Part shown: piece by piece, positions 1-8,936 of the stretch
Numbering within the stretch: position 1 is the stretch's first letter
Layout of the letters: each line of letters opens with the position of its first letter
From: Aliikangiella coralliicola
GTDB taxonomy: Bacteria > Pseudomonadota > Gammaproteobacteria > Enterobacterales > Kangiellaceae
Assembly: GCF_007004725.1 (NCBI RefSeq)
Contig: NZ_ML660166.1
Span: forward strand, 124,001 to 188,000
Length of the DNA: 64,000 nt
Direction of reading: 5' to 3'
Position numbers and translations under genes: made by a program
Notes under the pieces: model-generated
Databases searched by the model: none
Seen by the model: the letters and a program-made list of their open reading frames with translations, nothing else
Told to the model about the DNA's origin: nothing

Positions 1-80
1 TGCAAATCTTTAACACCTAAATCAAACCACACCAACCGGTTATGTAAAGTATTCAGATCTTCATTACCAGAGTCAGACAT
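1..80 (-). CDS. N-terminal fragment of an unknown protein (cut by window edge)
   Basis: Twenty-six complete codons read leftward from an ATG at 78-80 and run off the start of the window. A strong Shine-Dalgarno (GGGAGGA on the minus strand) sits just upstream, so the start is credible. The visible residues begin MSDSGNEDLNTLHNRLVWFD, acidic and soluble, with no signal peptide. The membrane-protein gene at 113-556 lies 32 bp upstream on the same strand, so the two are probably one operon. The family cannot be recognised from this much sequence. Confidence 0.55.
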   Translation of the reverse strand, partial: MSDSGNEDLNTLHNRLVWFDLGVKDL

Positions 81-112
81 CGCATTCCTCCCAAGATTTT
101 GTTTTTTTCGTT

Positions 113-556
113 TTAGATAAATGAAACTTCCGGTAAGTATTGTGTATAAAGCGAAGACGCCTTAGCTGCATCAATTTGCTCCATTTCTATCAAAGTTTCA
201 AGTCCTTCCAGTTTCGCATCACAGGTTTGGGCACGAAGAATTTTTGACGCAGTTTCATCTGACTTTGACATATTGGTGGTAATCGTTGCGCCCAAAGAGC
301 ACACAGCAGCGCCAATACACATTAATTGCCAGACAGGAGAAGTTAAACCTAATGTTCCTGTTAACCATGCAGTAAAAGTTTTACCACCAAAGGCTGGGCC
401 GGCAGTTAAAGCTGCGGCAACTGCACTGCAGATAATGGCGGTATTGACCAGGCGTCGATTTCTTGGTCTGGTTCGTGAAAGGTATTGCTCTATTTCAGAA
501 CGCTTATCGTTAATTCTCTTAAGCAATGCACCTGTAGAGTCGGCTTGTTCCGGCAT
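113..556 (-). CDS. Small membrane protein, two predicted TM helices, unknown function
   Basis: A 147-residue protein. A charged N-terminal stretch (about residues 1-35) is followed by two hydrophobic segments: about 38-56 (IICSAVAAALTAGPAFGG) and about 72-93. The C-terminal half is polar and helical and probably cytoplasmic. The start is set by an AAGGAGG ribosome-binding site a few bases upstream. It lies just upstream of the edge-truncated gene, with which it is probably co-transcribed. I do not assign a family. The layout of short cytosolic N-terminus, helical hairpin and helical tail fits a small membrane scaffold or effector-type protein, but that is inference. Confidence 0.7.
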   Translation of the reverse strand: MPEQADSTGALLKRINDKRSEIEQYLSRTRPRNRRLVNTAIICSAVAAALTAGPAFGGKTFTAWLTGTLGLTSPVWQLMCIGAAVCSLGATITTNMSKSDETASKILRAQTCDAKLEGLETLIEMEQIDAAKASSLYTQYLPEVSFI

Positions 557-765
557 CGTGAGATTCCCTCCTTGATAATCAATTGGCGAGTCTAAGTTCC
601 TAAACTATTCATTCAAAAACAACACCCTATTAAAAGTTCGGGTGTCACCATAATTAGTTTAACAACTTTTTTATCCAAATCAAAAAATACTACATAAAAT
701 ATATTGCTTAACCTTATCTAGCCTTAATCGATCATCAAAAACAATTTCAAATTGAGATAAAAATA

Positions 766-1815
766 TCAGTCAATTTCATACTGGATAATTTTGTTTGATA
801 CTTTTTGATTCTCTAACATTCCTCCAACAATAAATAACTTGTCATCGACAGCCAGCAGACCGCGATGATCCATAGTCGCAGTGCTGAGCGGTGGTAAAGT
901 TTGCCATCGATTGTTTTTGACGCTCCAGGCAAATACATCGTGACTTGGCTGGCTGGGAATTCCATTATAACCAATTCCATTGTAGTTATAGGGATTATCA
1001 CTACCAGCAGTGAATAGTATTAATTCTTTTTGGGGATACCCGCTCGCAGCCATGCGATACTTGGCTTTACCAGGGTGCGCCGGAAGTTTACGCCAATGAA
1101 TTTTAGTAAAGTTTTCAGGAGCGATTGTTCCTGAATAGGATTGCGGTGACATTTTATACTGACGTCTGCCATCGACAATTGCATCCACTTTAACGCCATC
1201 GGCGACGATCATTTGGTTTCCAATGATCCCTGCTGCATGCCCAAACACAGGATTACCAGGAAACGGCGTACCAAAAAACCATTTTTTCGTATTGGTGTCC
1301 AGAATTTGGACATCTGCAATATTTCCGACGTCGTGCCAACCGGAAACCAGGTAAATATATCGATCTTGATAAACCAGGGCAACAGTATCATCAACCGGAA
1401 TCGGCATGTGCGTCAGCAGTGAAAACTGTTGCGTCTTTGGGTCAAATTGATAAACATCTGACATTGACTTTTCTTCATGGTTTTCGGCAACGGTATAACC
1501 ACCAAACAAATAAATTTTATTTTTAACAGTAACAGCAATACTCGCAAGCCGCCCTTGCTTAAACGGTATAGGCTCTATTTTAAAGTTTTGTTTTGATGAC
1601 AGTTCAAATCCCATTCCGACATTGGAAACCGCTTGCCAATTTTTTTGCTGCCTCAATCCATTAAACGAGAACAATTGCCAATTCCCTTTTACTTTAGCTG
1701 CCGATACAGCATTGTTAGAAATAGCAAAAGGAAGTTCTCCAACTTCTTTTGATTGCACTTGAGCACAAAGGGAGCTAATAAAAATCATCATTAAAAAACG
1801 ATAAGTGTTTTTCAT
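766..1815 (-). CDS. Secreted Kelch-repeat beta-propeller protein
   Basis: A 349-residue protein with an N-terminal signal peptide (about residues 1-22, ending near AQVQS). It then has several Kelch motifs in which a hydrophobic strand ends in a diglycine-like turn: NKIYLFGG near residue 113, YIYLVSGW near 151 and DKLFIVGG near 332, each followed by aromatic positions in the next blade. Kelch propellers bind ligands or sugars; the periplasmic relative NanM is a sialic acid mutarotase. No catalytic residue can be assigned here, so only the fold is called. It lies about 100 bp downstream of a DUF418 membrane protein on the same strand and may share its transcript. Confidence 0.75.
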   Translation of the reverse strand: MKNTYRFLMMIFISSLCAQVQSKEVGELPFAISNNAVSAAKVKGNWQLFSFNGLRQQKNWQAVSNVGMGFELSSKQNFKIEPIPFKQGRLASIAVTVKNKIYLFGGYTVAENHEEKSMSDVYQFDPKTQQFSLLTHMPIPVDDTVALVYQDRYIYLVSGWHDVGNIADVQILDTNTKKWFFGTPFPGNPVFGHAAGIIGNQMIVADGVKVDAIVDGRRQYKMSPQSYSGTIAPENFTKIHWRKLPAHPGKAKYRMAASGYPQKELILFTAGSDNPYNYNGIGYNGIPSQPSHDVFAWSVKNNRWQTLPPLSTATMDHRGLLAVDDKLFIVGGMLENQKVSNKIIQYEID

Positions 1816-1915
1816 TTTTACTCTTTTATGTAAATTTAAAATTAATTATTTGATCAATTGTTTGCTTTCAATTCAGTCAGGAATAAACAACAATTTTTTC
1901 TCGTTTAACTCCCAT

Positions 1916-3169
1916 TCAAACTCTGAGCCTTTGAAGTTTAAAATAGACCAGACTACGCCAAAGCCACTCAATAGGTCCAAAACGAAATCTCGATAACCAC
2001 CAGTCAGACCAGAATAGCTGTAACAGAAATACACCGACCGCAACCACAAGCATTTCAAACCGCTCAAGGCTTGAAAACAATCCAAAACCAAATCCGTAAA
2101 AAATACTCGTACACACCACCGACTGTAAAATATAGTTAGTAAATGCCATTTGACCAACGGCTTCAAATTTCTTTTTCAGAATTGCGCAACAGTCTGAACG
2201 ATGAAACAAATGGAATAATCCAATATAACCCAGGGCAACAGGAAGGCTAACAAGAAAATTGATTTGTCCATAAAGCATCTGAATTTTTACCGCATCTTTA
2301 AACTCGTTCTGATAAATCAAATTGGCACCATATGCGATAGCAATCAATCCAGGAACCAGACAAATAGCGCTAAGCCGCCGATAGAAGCCTGTACTGCGCT
2401 TTCCATTAATAATGCCAAGTTTATACAAAGCCATTCCTATCAGCATACAACCAGCAATTCTAATCCCCACAAACACCAAGAATGAAAGCATTGTTATCAT
2501 ACCTTCAACACGCTCAACTTGATTGTCGATCCAACTACCACGATACGCGGCGACTTCCTTTTCAATCATTTCTAATGAAGGAAAAAAATTTCGTTCGATT
2601 TCTCTGACTGAGTCTTCATCGATTTCAGAGCTTCCAGCTAACATCATCAAAGACACCATTAAGGTCAATACAATACCCACAACGATTAATCTTCTTGGCG
2701 AACTTTGCCACCCGCCAAACACCAACAATGCAAAAAAACCGTAGATTGTCAGAATGTCTCCATACCAGATAAAAAAACCATGGCATAAACCAAAAATTAA
2801 AAGCAAAATGCTACGGCGGTAATGATAAGCGCCAGCGGAAACACCTCTCAAAGTCGCTCTCTCAGCCATCAGCACAATACCAGCCCCAAACAGCATCGAA
2901 AATATGGTGTAAAACTTTTGTTCAATAAAGATATGGGTAAAAAACCAGGCAACCTGATTAATTCCGGAAAAATCATCATTAACAGTTGGATTAACGTAAG
3001 ACGCAAAAACATTTCCGAAAACCTGAACATTCATCAGTAAAATTCCAAATACAGCAATTCCACGGATAAAATCTAATGATAAGAATCGCTCTTCTTCGGT
3101 GACAGGTGTGATTGTCGGAGAACTGACATAGCCATCAATCACATCGTTTCCTTGCTGTTCACTGCTCAT
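1916..3169 (-). CDS. DUF418 / YeiB-family multispanning membrane protein
   Basis: A 417-residue inner-membrane protein with about 8-10 hydrophobic segments. Near the N-terminus it carries the family hallmark SLDFIRGIAVFGILLMN (about residues 30-46). The C-terminal third contains the conserved GQMAFTNYILQS stretch and a W-rich end (FGPIEWLWRSLVYFK), also typical of DUF418. Members are found throughout bacteria and are often annotated as putative transporters or acyltransferase-like, but no biochemical role is established. No strong ribosome-binding site is seen before the ATG. The Kelch protein follows on the same strand. Confidence 0.85.
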   Translation of the reverse strand: MSSEQQGNDVIDGYVSSPTITPVTEEERFLSLDFIRGIAVFGILLMNVQVFGNVFASYVNPTVNDDFSGINQVAWFFTHIFIEQKFYTIFSMLFGAGIVLMAERATLRGVSAGAYHYRRSILLLIFGLCHGFFIWYGDILTIYGFFALLVFGGWQSSPRRLIVVGIVLTLMVSLMMLAGSSEIDEDSVREIERNFFPSLEMIEKEVAAYRGSWIDNQVERVEGMITMLSFLVFVGIRIAGCMLIGMALYKLGIINGKRSTGFYRRLSAICLVPGLIAIAYGANLIYQNEFKDAVKIQMLYGQINFLVSLPVALGYIGLFHLFHRSDCCAILKKKFEAVGQMAFTNYILQSVVCTSIFYGFGFGLFSSLERFEMLVVAVGVFLLQLFWSDWWLSRFRFGPIEWLWRSLVYFKLQRLRV

Positions 3170-3594
3170 AAATGTTTTTTCTTTTTGTAGAATTATTTCG
3201 AGGATACGTTATCCACCATCATACGGCAACGACCTTGATATCCACTCATATGTCTTAGGAAAAACTTGGGTTTCCTACCGAGTTATAATCGCATGTCCTG
3301 CCTTTCCATAGCGTTAGAACGCGCTAATCACCCTGCTCATAATCTGAATAACAATCCCTCAAATACCCGTTGACTAATTCCAAAACGATATTGCCACCTC
3401 TTATGTTTTTGAGATAAATTACTACCCACCTATATCTGAGAATACACTGAGAATACAGCTCTACTCAGAATATAGATAATTAGAAACAACTCCAGCAGAA
3501 CTAGTTTTTCTCTTAATAAACAAAGAGATAACAAGAAACCTAGAACTGTTGATATCCAAAACTCACTAACAAAAATACTAAGGGGACTAAAGTT
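3170..3594. other. Intergenic region upstream of the TonB-dependent receptor
   Basis: 425 bp between divergent genes. It holds a 7-bp inverted repeat (TAGGAAA/TTTCCTA, 3256-3277) and, nearer the receptor, an exact 11-bp tandem repeat (listed separately). A TTATAAT-like stretch near 3283-3290 could be a -10 element, but no convincing -35 was found. No additional gene is seen. Confidence 0.5.
3436..3473. repeat. Short tandem repeat, candidate operator of the TonB receptor
   Basis: CTGAGAATACA occurs twice in exact tandem (3436-3446, 3447-3457), with a degenerate third copy (CTCAGAATAT) at 3464-3473. It lies about 120-160 bp before the receptor start, a normal place for a regulator site. The 11-bp period is close to one helical turn, which would put the copies on the same DNA face. 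Function is inferred. Confidence 0.35.
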
Positions 3595-6390
3595 TTGAAC
3601 TTAAAACTAAAAAAAAGAAGCGTCAGAGCGGTTAAACTGGCTTTACTAGGCAGTATCTTAGTCGGGACAGGGAGCCCAGTTTATGGCATGGAAACCGACG
3701 ATGAAGAAAACCGGCATATTGTTGTGACAGGATCACGGATTAAACGAGCGGATGTTGAAGGAGCCAATCCTGTCCAGGTTATTTCGCAAGAAGATCTGAA
3801 GCTTTCAGGCATTGCAAACATCGGTGACATTATTCAAGAAATCCCGTCTGCCGCAGGCGCAGGAACCAACACCCGAGTTAATAACGGCGGTGACGGAGCA
3901 GTGCGTATGTCGTTGCGAGGCTTAAGCAGCGCACGGACGCTAGTGCTGCTCAATGGACGCAGAATCGTCGCCTCTGGTCTGGGTGTGAATGCTTCCGTCG
4001 ATCTGAGTACCATTCCCGTGGCAATTGTAAAACGCGTTGAAGTTCTCAAAGATGGTGCCTCAGCAGTCTACGGATCTGATGCTATTGCCGGCGTAGTCAA
4101 CATAATCACACGAACTGACTTCGATGGTTTCGAAGCCAACGTAAAAGCAGGTATTACCAGCGAAAGCGACGGAGAAACCCGTGATTATGATTTTACCTTC
4201 GGCCACTCAGGTGAAAAAGGTAATATTGTCGCCAACGCATTCTTTTCACATCAGGGAACCATATGGGAAGGTGATCGAGAATACTCGCAATACGACCTGG
4301 ATATGAATCCCGACGAGCACACAGATATCCAGCGCGGAGGCTCGTCTGCTCCCCCATGGTTGCGTTTAAATGTGGATAATCCAGGTGGATGTGGCTCATT
4401 CACGCATGGTGCCGCGAATGGACCAGGGCAAAGCGATCCTACTCAATTTATTGATGAGGTCGGCTACGTTTGCTGGGACTGGAGCAGGGACACTTTCAAC
4501 TACGCACCGCAAAACTATGCGCAAACGCCAAATCAGCGTTATGGTATGTTCTTGGCTGGTAACTATGAATTTAGTGATAAGTTAAACCTATTTACCGAGT
4601 TCAGTTTTTCGCACAGAAAATCAGATGTACTCCTTGCCCCTGACCCGCTCGCACCACTAATCTTCTTCAACTACGACGGTGCAACCTATTCTCAAAATAA
4701 TTGGTACAACCAACAATTCGGTCCGCAAGACGCGAATGGAAACCCATTTGAAATCAGGGATTGGCGGCGACGCATGAGCGAAACTGGTGGTCGTCTATCA
4801 AGTTTTACGCTCAACACCACTCGATTTCTTGCCGGCCTCAATGGCGAATTTGACAATGAATGGGGCTACGAAGTCTCTTTTAGTCATGGAATTAATGAAG
4901 CAGTCACCCGCCGTGAAGGTTACTTCAATCTAGACAAAGTTGCTCTTGCTGTCGGCCCTTCATTTCAAGATGGCAATGGTAATATTGTCTGCGGCACACC
5001 AGATAATCCGATTACAGATTGTGTTTCACTCAATATATTCGGTACGCCCTTTTCTGACTCCGGCGTAACCCGGGAAATGCTGGACTTTGTCACCTTCAAC
5101 GCCCAAGAACTCGGCAACAATAAACAGACCATAATCTCCGCGAGTATGTTTGGCGATTTGTTCGAGTTACCCGGTGGAATCGTCGGTGCTTCTTTTGGCC
5201 TCGAACACCGTGAGGAATCAGGTGCAGACTATCCAGATGCATTGGTAGCGCTTGGTGCTACCACCGGCAGCACCCGACAAACGACAGAAGGTGGTTACGA
5301 AATTGATGAGCTTTTTGCCGAGGTCCTGCTCCCGATAACAGATTCATTTGAAGTTGACCTGGCCACACGATATTCAGACTACAGTACCTTCGGCGATACA
5401 ACCAACTTTAAATTAGGTTTAAAATGGAATCCTGTTGAATCACTGTTAATTCGCGGCACGGTTTCCACAGCTTTTCGAGCGCCTTCAATCGCTAATCTCT
5501 TTCAGGGAACGACTTTGACTTACCCGGAAGTCACCGATCCTTGCACGACAAATCCGACTGCAGCATGCATTGCTGATGGTGTACCCAGTAGTGGCTATGA
5601 AGCAACCGGCTCTCAGTTAACAACGCTAACCGGGGGATCACCGGATGTACTTCCGGAAGAAGCCGAAATATTTACCCTTGGAATGGTTTGGGAACCGGAT
5701 TTTCTAGACGGTCTTTCAATGACCGTTGACTATTGGAATATCGATGTTCAGGACGCAATTTCGAGTGTCGGTGCACAAACAATTCTCAACCAATGTGCTA
5801 ACGGCGCGTCAGGCAACCAGGCATGCTCGGCTATCGCGAGACGAGCAGATGGAACAATCAGTAGTATCAACGACCGCACAACCAATGTGGGTAGCGTGGA
5901 ATCCTCCGGGACTGATCTCAATTTACGTTACACAACCGATGTTGGTTTTGCCAAGATGCGATTAAACTGGGATACAACTTTTTACGATACCTATGATAAA
6001 ACGCTAGCCGACGGCACCGTGCAACAACACGCCGGCTGGCACCGGGAAAACGGCGACGGCAACTTCGCTGAGATTCGTTCAAATGTGGATGTTAATTTCG
6101 CAAAAGAAAATTGGCAGTTGAATTACACCGCTCGCTATATTTCCTCCGTTGAGGAAAATTGGACGGTCTGGTTTTCTCAAACCGTTGGCCATCGTAAGGT
6201 TGATTCAAATTTAGTTCACGACCTAAGATTCAGCTATCTGTTTGACTCGCTGGAGGCGACGTTCGGTATCGATAATGTCACCGACGAAGATCCACCTTTT
6301 GTTGCGAGCGGCTTTAATCTGAACACGGATCCGAGAACTTATAAAACCGCAGGGCGAGTTTTCTATGTCGGGCTTAAATATTCTTACTAA
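3595..6390 (+). CDS. TonB-dependent outer membrane receptor
   Basis: A 931-residue outer-membrane active transporter. It has a signal peptide of about 31 residues (ending near PVYG), then a TonB-box-like HIVVTGSRIKR at about 40-50, and a plug domain with GDIIQEIPS, SLRGLSSARTLVLLNGRR and VEVLKDGASAVYGSDAIAGV (about 75-170). A long beta-barrel follows, with the late motif FRAPSIANLFQG and a terminal aromatic strand (FYVGLKYSY). Six or more cysteines sit in extracellular-loop regions. The start is TTG, supported by AGGGGA eight bases upstream. Receptors with this plug style take up oligosaccharides, peptides or similar substrates. No substrate gene is adjacent, so the ligand is unknown. Confidence 0.93.
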   Translation: MNLKLKKRSVRAVKLALLGSILVGTGSPVYGMETDDEENRHIVVTGSRIKRADVEGANPVQVISQEDLKLSGIANIGDIIQEIPSAAGAGTNTRVNNGGDGAVRMSLRGLSSARTLVLLNGRRIVASGLGVNASVDLSTIPVAIVKRVEVLKDGASAVYGSDAIAGVVNIITRTDFDGFEANVKAGITSESDGETRDYDFTFGHSGEKGNIVANAFFSHQGTIWEGDREYSQYDLDMNPDEHTDIQRGGSSAPPWLRLNVDNPGGCGSFTHGAANGPGQSDPTQFIDEVGYVCWDWSRDTFNYAPQNYAQTPNQRYGMFLAGNYEFSDKLNLFTEFSFSHRKSDVLLAPDPLAPLIFFNYDGATYSQNNWYNQQFGPQDANGNPFEIRDWRRRMSETGGRLSSFTLNTTRFLAGLNGEFDNEWGYEVSFSHGINEAVTRREGYFNLDKVALAVGPSFQDGNGNIVCGTPDNPITDCVSLNIFGTPFSDSGVTREMLDFVTFNAQELGNNKQTIISASMFGDLFELPGGIVGASFGLEHREESGADYPDALVALGATTGSTRQTTEGGYEIDELFAEVLLPITDSFEVDLATRYSDYSTFGDTTNFKLGLKWNPVESLLIRGTVSTAFRAPSIANLFQGTTLTYPEVTDPCTTNPTAACIADGVPSSGYEATGSQLTTLTGGSPDVLPEEAEIFTLGMVWEPDFLDGLSMTVDYWNIDVQDAISSVGAQTILNQCANGASGNQACSAIARRADGTISSINDRTTNVGSVESSGTDLNLRYTTDVGFAKMRLNWDTTFYDTYDKTLADGTVQQHAGWHRENGDGNFAEIRSNVDVNFAKENWQLNYTARYISSVEENWTVWFSQTVGHRKVDSNLVHDLRFSYLFDSLEATFGIDNVTDEDPPFVASGFNLNTDPRTYKTAGRVFYVGLKYSY

Positions 6391-6426
6391 ACAACGAAAG
6401 AAAAGATAATAACTAGAAGGCTAGAG

Positions 6427-6452
6427 AGGTGAGTACAATCCGGTACTCACCT
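6427..6452. terminator. Perfect 10-bp hairpin between convergent genes
   Basis: AGGTGAGTAC, a 6-nt loop, then GTACTCACCT. It sits 37 bp after the TonB receptor stop and 42 bp after the end of ccmI on the opposite strand. Neither side has a U-tract, so it is not a canonical intrinsic terminator. It may stabilise or end transcripts from both sides. Confidence 0.5.
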
Positions 6453-6493
6453 GTCCCTGACAAAACTGTCCCAATGTAGTCTATTCTACCTTC

Positions 6494-7804
6494 TTAGTTT
6501 TTGCCCAACTCAACCGCAATACTCGTGCTCGGGAACGGTGCCCTGAGAATATCACTTTGCCCTTCGATGTCGCCGGGTTGGGCAATCGCATTGCCACTTT
6601 TGGAAATTCTGGCAGTAATTCGAACTTGCGAAAAGTTCGACAACTTAAACTCAGGACGCATCGCATTGGCATCGGAAAGTGTCACTAGTTCGGGTAGATC
6701 ACGCAAATTAGTTTTTACAACGGCGAGAGGAAATTGCGGTCCGTTAACGGCTTTCGCAAAGACAAAGAGTGACTCGTTCCCCTCCAGAGTTTGTCGAATA
6801 GAATCAGGTACAATGACTTTGACTTTTAACTGAAAATTTTCAGCTAACTCCGACTCATTATTATCTTTTGCTACTTTCTCATTTGCTTCAGAAGCAACAT
6901 TAGATGACAACAATCTTTGTTTAGCTGCATCAATACTTTTCTTTAGCATTTTGGCGGAAGAAGATTCGGGATCTCGGCGCTCAAGTATCGCCTGCCATGA
7001 ATTGATGGCCGCTTGATAATAACCCAGCGCGAATGAATTGAATCCAAGTAATAACTTAGCCCCTTCATGTTGTGGGTTGTTTCTCACGATAACCTTTAAT
7101 AATTGATTGGCTTTATTGAGATCTTCATTCTTATCAGTACTAGAATACAGTTGCGCCAGCTCTAGTTGAACATCGATATTATCAGGGTCAATTGCAAGTG
7201 CTTTTTTAATGGCCTGGTGAGCTTCTTCAGTTCGACCGACACGAGAGTTAAACATGGCGAGCGCTCGCCATGCTTTGATATCTTGAGGCGATAAGTCAAC
7301 TTTAGTTCTTAATGCCAGATATAATTTTTCCAGATTCTCGCGATTATTTTCAGTTTCAATAACCTTGGTCAGGTTCGCAATAGTTTGTGGATCATTTTCA
7401 AGTTGCGAAATCAATTCAAGTTGTTTTTTCGCCCGCTCATAAGTGCCGGAAAAATAATAACTGGCAACTGAAATGGCGACAACAATTGCCAACATCACCA
7501 CCCCAACAAATACTGATTTAGACGATTTTTTTGAAGCACTCGCCAGCTGGGTTGACTCGATAGAATTAGTGGTATCCAGTTGAAGCTCTTCGGTTAATTG
7601 TTGCCACTCTTCTTGCGCCAAATCACCGCTTTTGAGACGTCTTGCCAATTCCCGTGTTCTAAACTGAAACTCGTGCTTGAGTTGCTGGAGACGAATATCG
7701 AGCGAGTCCTCAACCTGGCTTAATGATTTTTTTTGTGCTGATAGTTGACTGGGTAAAAGAATCAGCGCGGCCACTACAGCAAATAAAATGGCAAACAATA
7801 TCAT
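6494..7804 (-). CDS. ccmI: Cytochrome c maturation protein CcmI (apocytochrome chaperone)
   Basis: A 436-residue protein. It has an N-terminal TM helix (about 1-20), a cytoplasmic coiled-coil linker (about 25-60), a second TM helix (about 98-117), TPR repeats (about 165-290, for example AHQAIKKALAIDPDN) and a C-terminal periplasmic domain. That last domain carries the CcmI signature: SLFVFAKAVNGPQFPLAVVK and the late GDIEGQ. CcmI/CycH holds apocytochrome c and presents it to the CcmF/H ligase. It overlaps ccmH by 4 nt and is the last gene of the ccm operon. In E. coli this domain is fused into CcmH; here it is separate. Confidence 0.92.
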   Translation of the reverse strand: MILFAILFAVVAALILLPSQLSAQKKSLSQVEDSLDIRLQQLKHEFQFRTRELARRLKSGDLAQEEWQQLTEELQLDTTNSIESTQLASASKKSSKSVFVGVVMLAIVVAISVASYYFSGTYERAKKQLELISQLENDPQTIANLTKVIETENNRENLEKLYLALRTKVDLSPQDIKAWRALAMFNSRVGRTEEAHQAIKKALAIDPDNIDVQLELAQLYSSTDKNEDLNKANQLLKVIVRNNPQHEGAKLLLGFNSFALGYYQAAINSWQAILERRDPESSSAKMLKKSIDAAKQRLLSSNVASEANEKVAKDNNESELAENFQLKVKVIVPDSIRQTLEGNESLFVFAKAVNGPQFPLAVVKTNLRDLPELVTLSDANAMRPEFKLSNFSQVRITARISKSGNAIAQPGDIEGQSDILRAPFPSTSIAVELGKN

Positions 7805-8376
7805 TTCGCATTACTCCGGGCGCTAATATCGTTATCAACATTATCTTGATCAGCAACGTCTATTTTATTGCTTTCTGTTTCATTATTCTCAACTTCACTC
7901 GCATCGACTTCATTGCGCCACTGTTCCAACATTGCTTTATTGTCTTCTGGAACTTCAATGGTTTGAATCGGCGAATCTTTAGTTTGGCGAGAAGCGACAA
8001 ATCTGAAAATTGCAAAGCCGCCGATTACCAGAAAAACAAAAGGACCGAACCAGATTATCCAGGTCGAAGGCTTTACTGGCGGCCGGTAAGTAATAAAATC
8101 ACCATAGCGCGCTTTTAAATAATTGACAATTTCCTCATCACTTTCGCCAGCTTTAAGTTTTTCATATATGATATCTTTGATCGCTTCCGCCATTAACGCA
8201 TCTGAGTCTGCCAGATTATTATTCTGACACTTTGGGCAACGCAACTCTTGCGTTAAATGGGCAAATCGTTTTTCTTTCTCAGGGTCTTCAAAATGATAAA
8301 CCTGGATACTGGCAGCGACAAAAGTACTGGCGAGAAATAAGGTGACTACAACTAAAAAACGATTAAGTATGCTCAC
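7801..8376 (-). CDS. ccmH: Cytochrome c maturation protein CcmH (thiol oxidoreductase)
   Basis: A 191-residue membrane-anchored periplasmic protein. It has a signal peptide (about 1-23), then the family motif LTQELRCPKCQNNNLADSDA (about 41-60) with the redox CxxC, a three-helix bundle with IIYEKLKAGESDEEI and YGDFITYRPP, a TM segment (about 105-127) and an acidic tail. CcmH reduces apocytochrome c haem-binding cysteines together with CcmG and joins the ligation complex with CcmF and CcmI. Its ends overlap ccmG and ccmI by 4 nt each, implying coupled translation. It lacks the CcmI-like extension of the E. coli protein, consistent with separate ccmI next door. Confidence 0.93.
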   Translation of the reverse strand: MSILNRFLVVVTLFLASTFVAASIQVYHFEDPEKEKRFAHLTQELRCPKCQNNNLADSDALMAEAIKDIIYEKLKAGESDEEIVNYLKARYGDFITYRPPVKPSTWIIWFGPFVFLVIGGFAIFRFVASRQTKDSPIQTIEVPEDNKAMLEQWRNEVDASEVENNETESNKIDVADQDNVDNDISARSNAK

Positions 8377-8936
8377 TTTGCACCTTGCTCCTGTTGTTCA
8401 TTGGCTTCAGGAAACATCTTTGGTTTTAGAATGGTTTGCCAAACATCGAGATTAACGATACCGACATGCCGATAAACAATTTTATTATCGCTATTGATAA
8501 CGAAAGTTTCCGGCGCGCCATAAACCCCCAGATCAACGCCTAAGCGACCGTTGTCATCGAATAAAATTAAATCATAGGGGTTGCCAAGATCATTGATAAA
8601 TTTCAGACCTGCCTCTCTTTTGTCCTTGTAATTCAGCCCGTAAATTTTCACCGTTTTCGACTGGGTCAGTTGCATCAAGTAAGGGTGCTCGTGATAGCAA
8701 GCCGGGCACCAGCTTGCAAACACATTCACTAACGCCGGACCTTGAACATCCTTTTCAGATATCGTTTTATCCGGCGACAACAGAAGTGTTTTTTCAAATG
8801 CAGGAATAGGCTGCCCTATCAATTGAGAATCGAGTTTTGTCGGATCCTTTCCCAATCCGGTATAAAGAAGCACCGTCATTGCAATGAACAAAACAAAAGG
8901 CAAAATGTATATCAGCTTTTTATTGGATTCCAACAT
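8373..8936 (-). CDS. ccmG: Thiol:disulfide interchange protein CcmG (DsbE)
   Basis: A 187-residue periplasmic thioredoxin-fold protein tethered by an N-terminal TM helix (about 8-27). The active site is WCPAC (about residues 77-81) in NVFASWCPACYHEHPYL, followed by the cis-proline region GVYGAPETFVI. These are the defining CcmG/DsbE features. It reduces CcmH or apocytochrome c disulfides in the maturation pathway. Its ATG overlaps the ccmF stop by one base (TGATG), and its end overlaps ccmH. Confidence 0.94.
   Translation of the reverse strand: MLESNKKLIYILPFVLFIAMTVLLYTGLGKDPTKLDSQLIGQPIPAFEKTLLLSPDKTISEKDVQGPALVNVFASWCPACYHEHPYLMQLTQSKTVKIYGLNYKDKREAGLKFINDLGNPYDLILFDDNGRLGVDLGVYGAPETFVINSDNKIVYRHVGIVNLDVWQTILKPKMFPEANEQQEQGAK

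Noticed and set aside
273-575. Open frame of 100 codons on the + strand
   Set aside because: It is the shadow of the leftward membrane-protein gene at 113-556, whose ribosome site and hydrophobic helices are much better.
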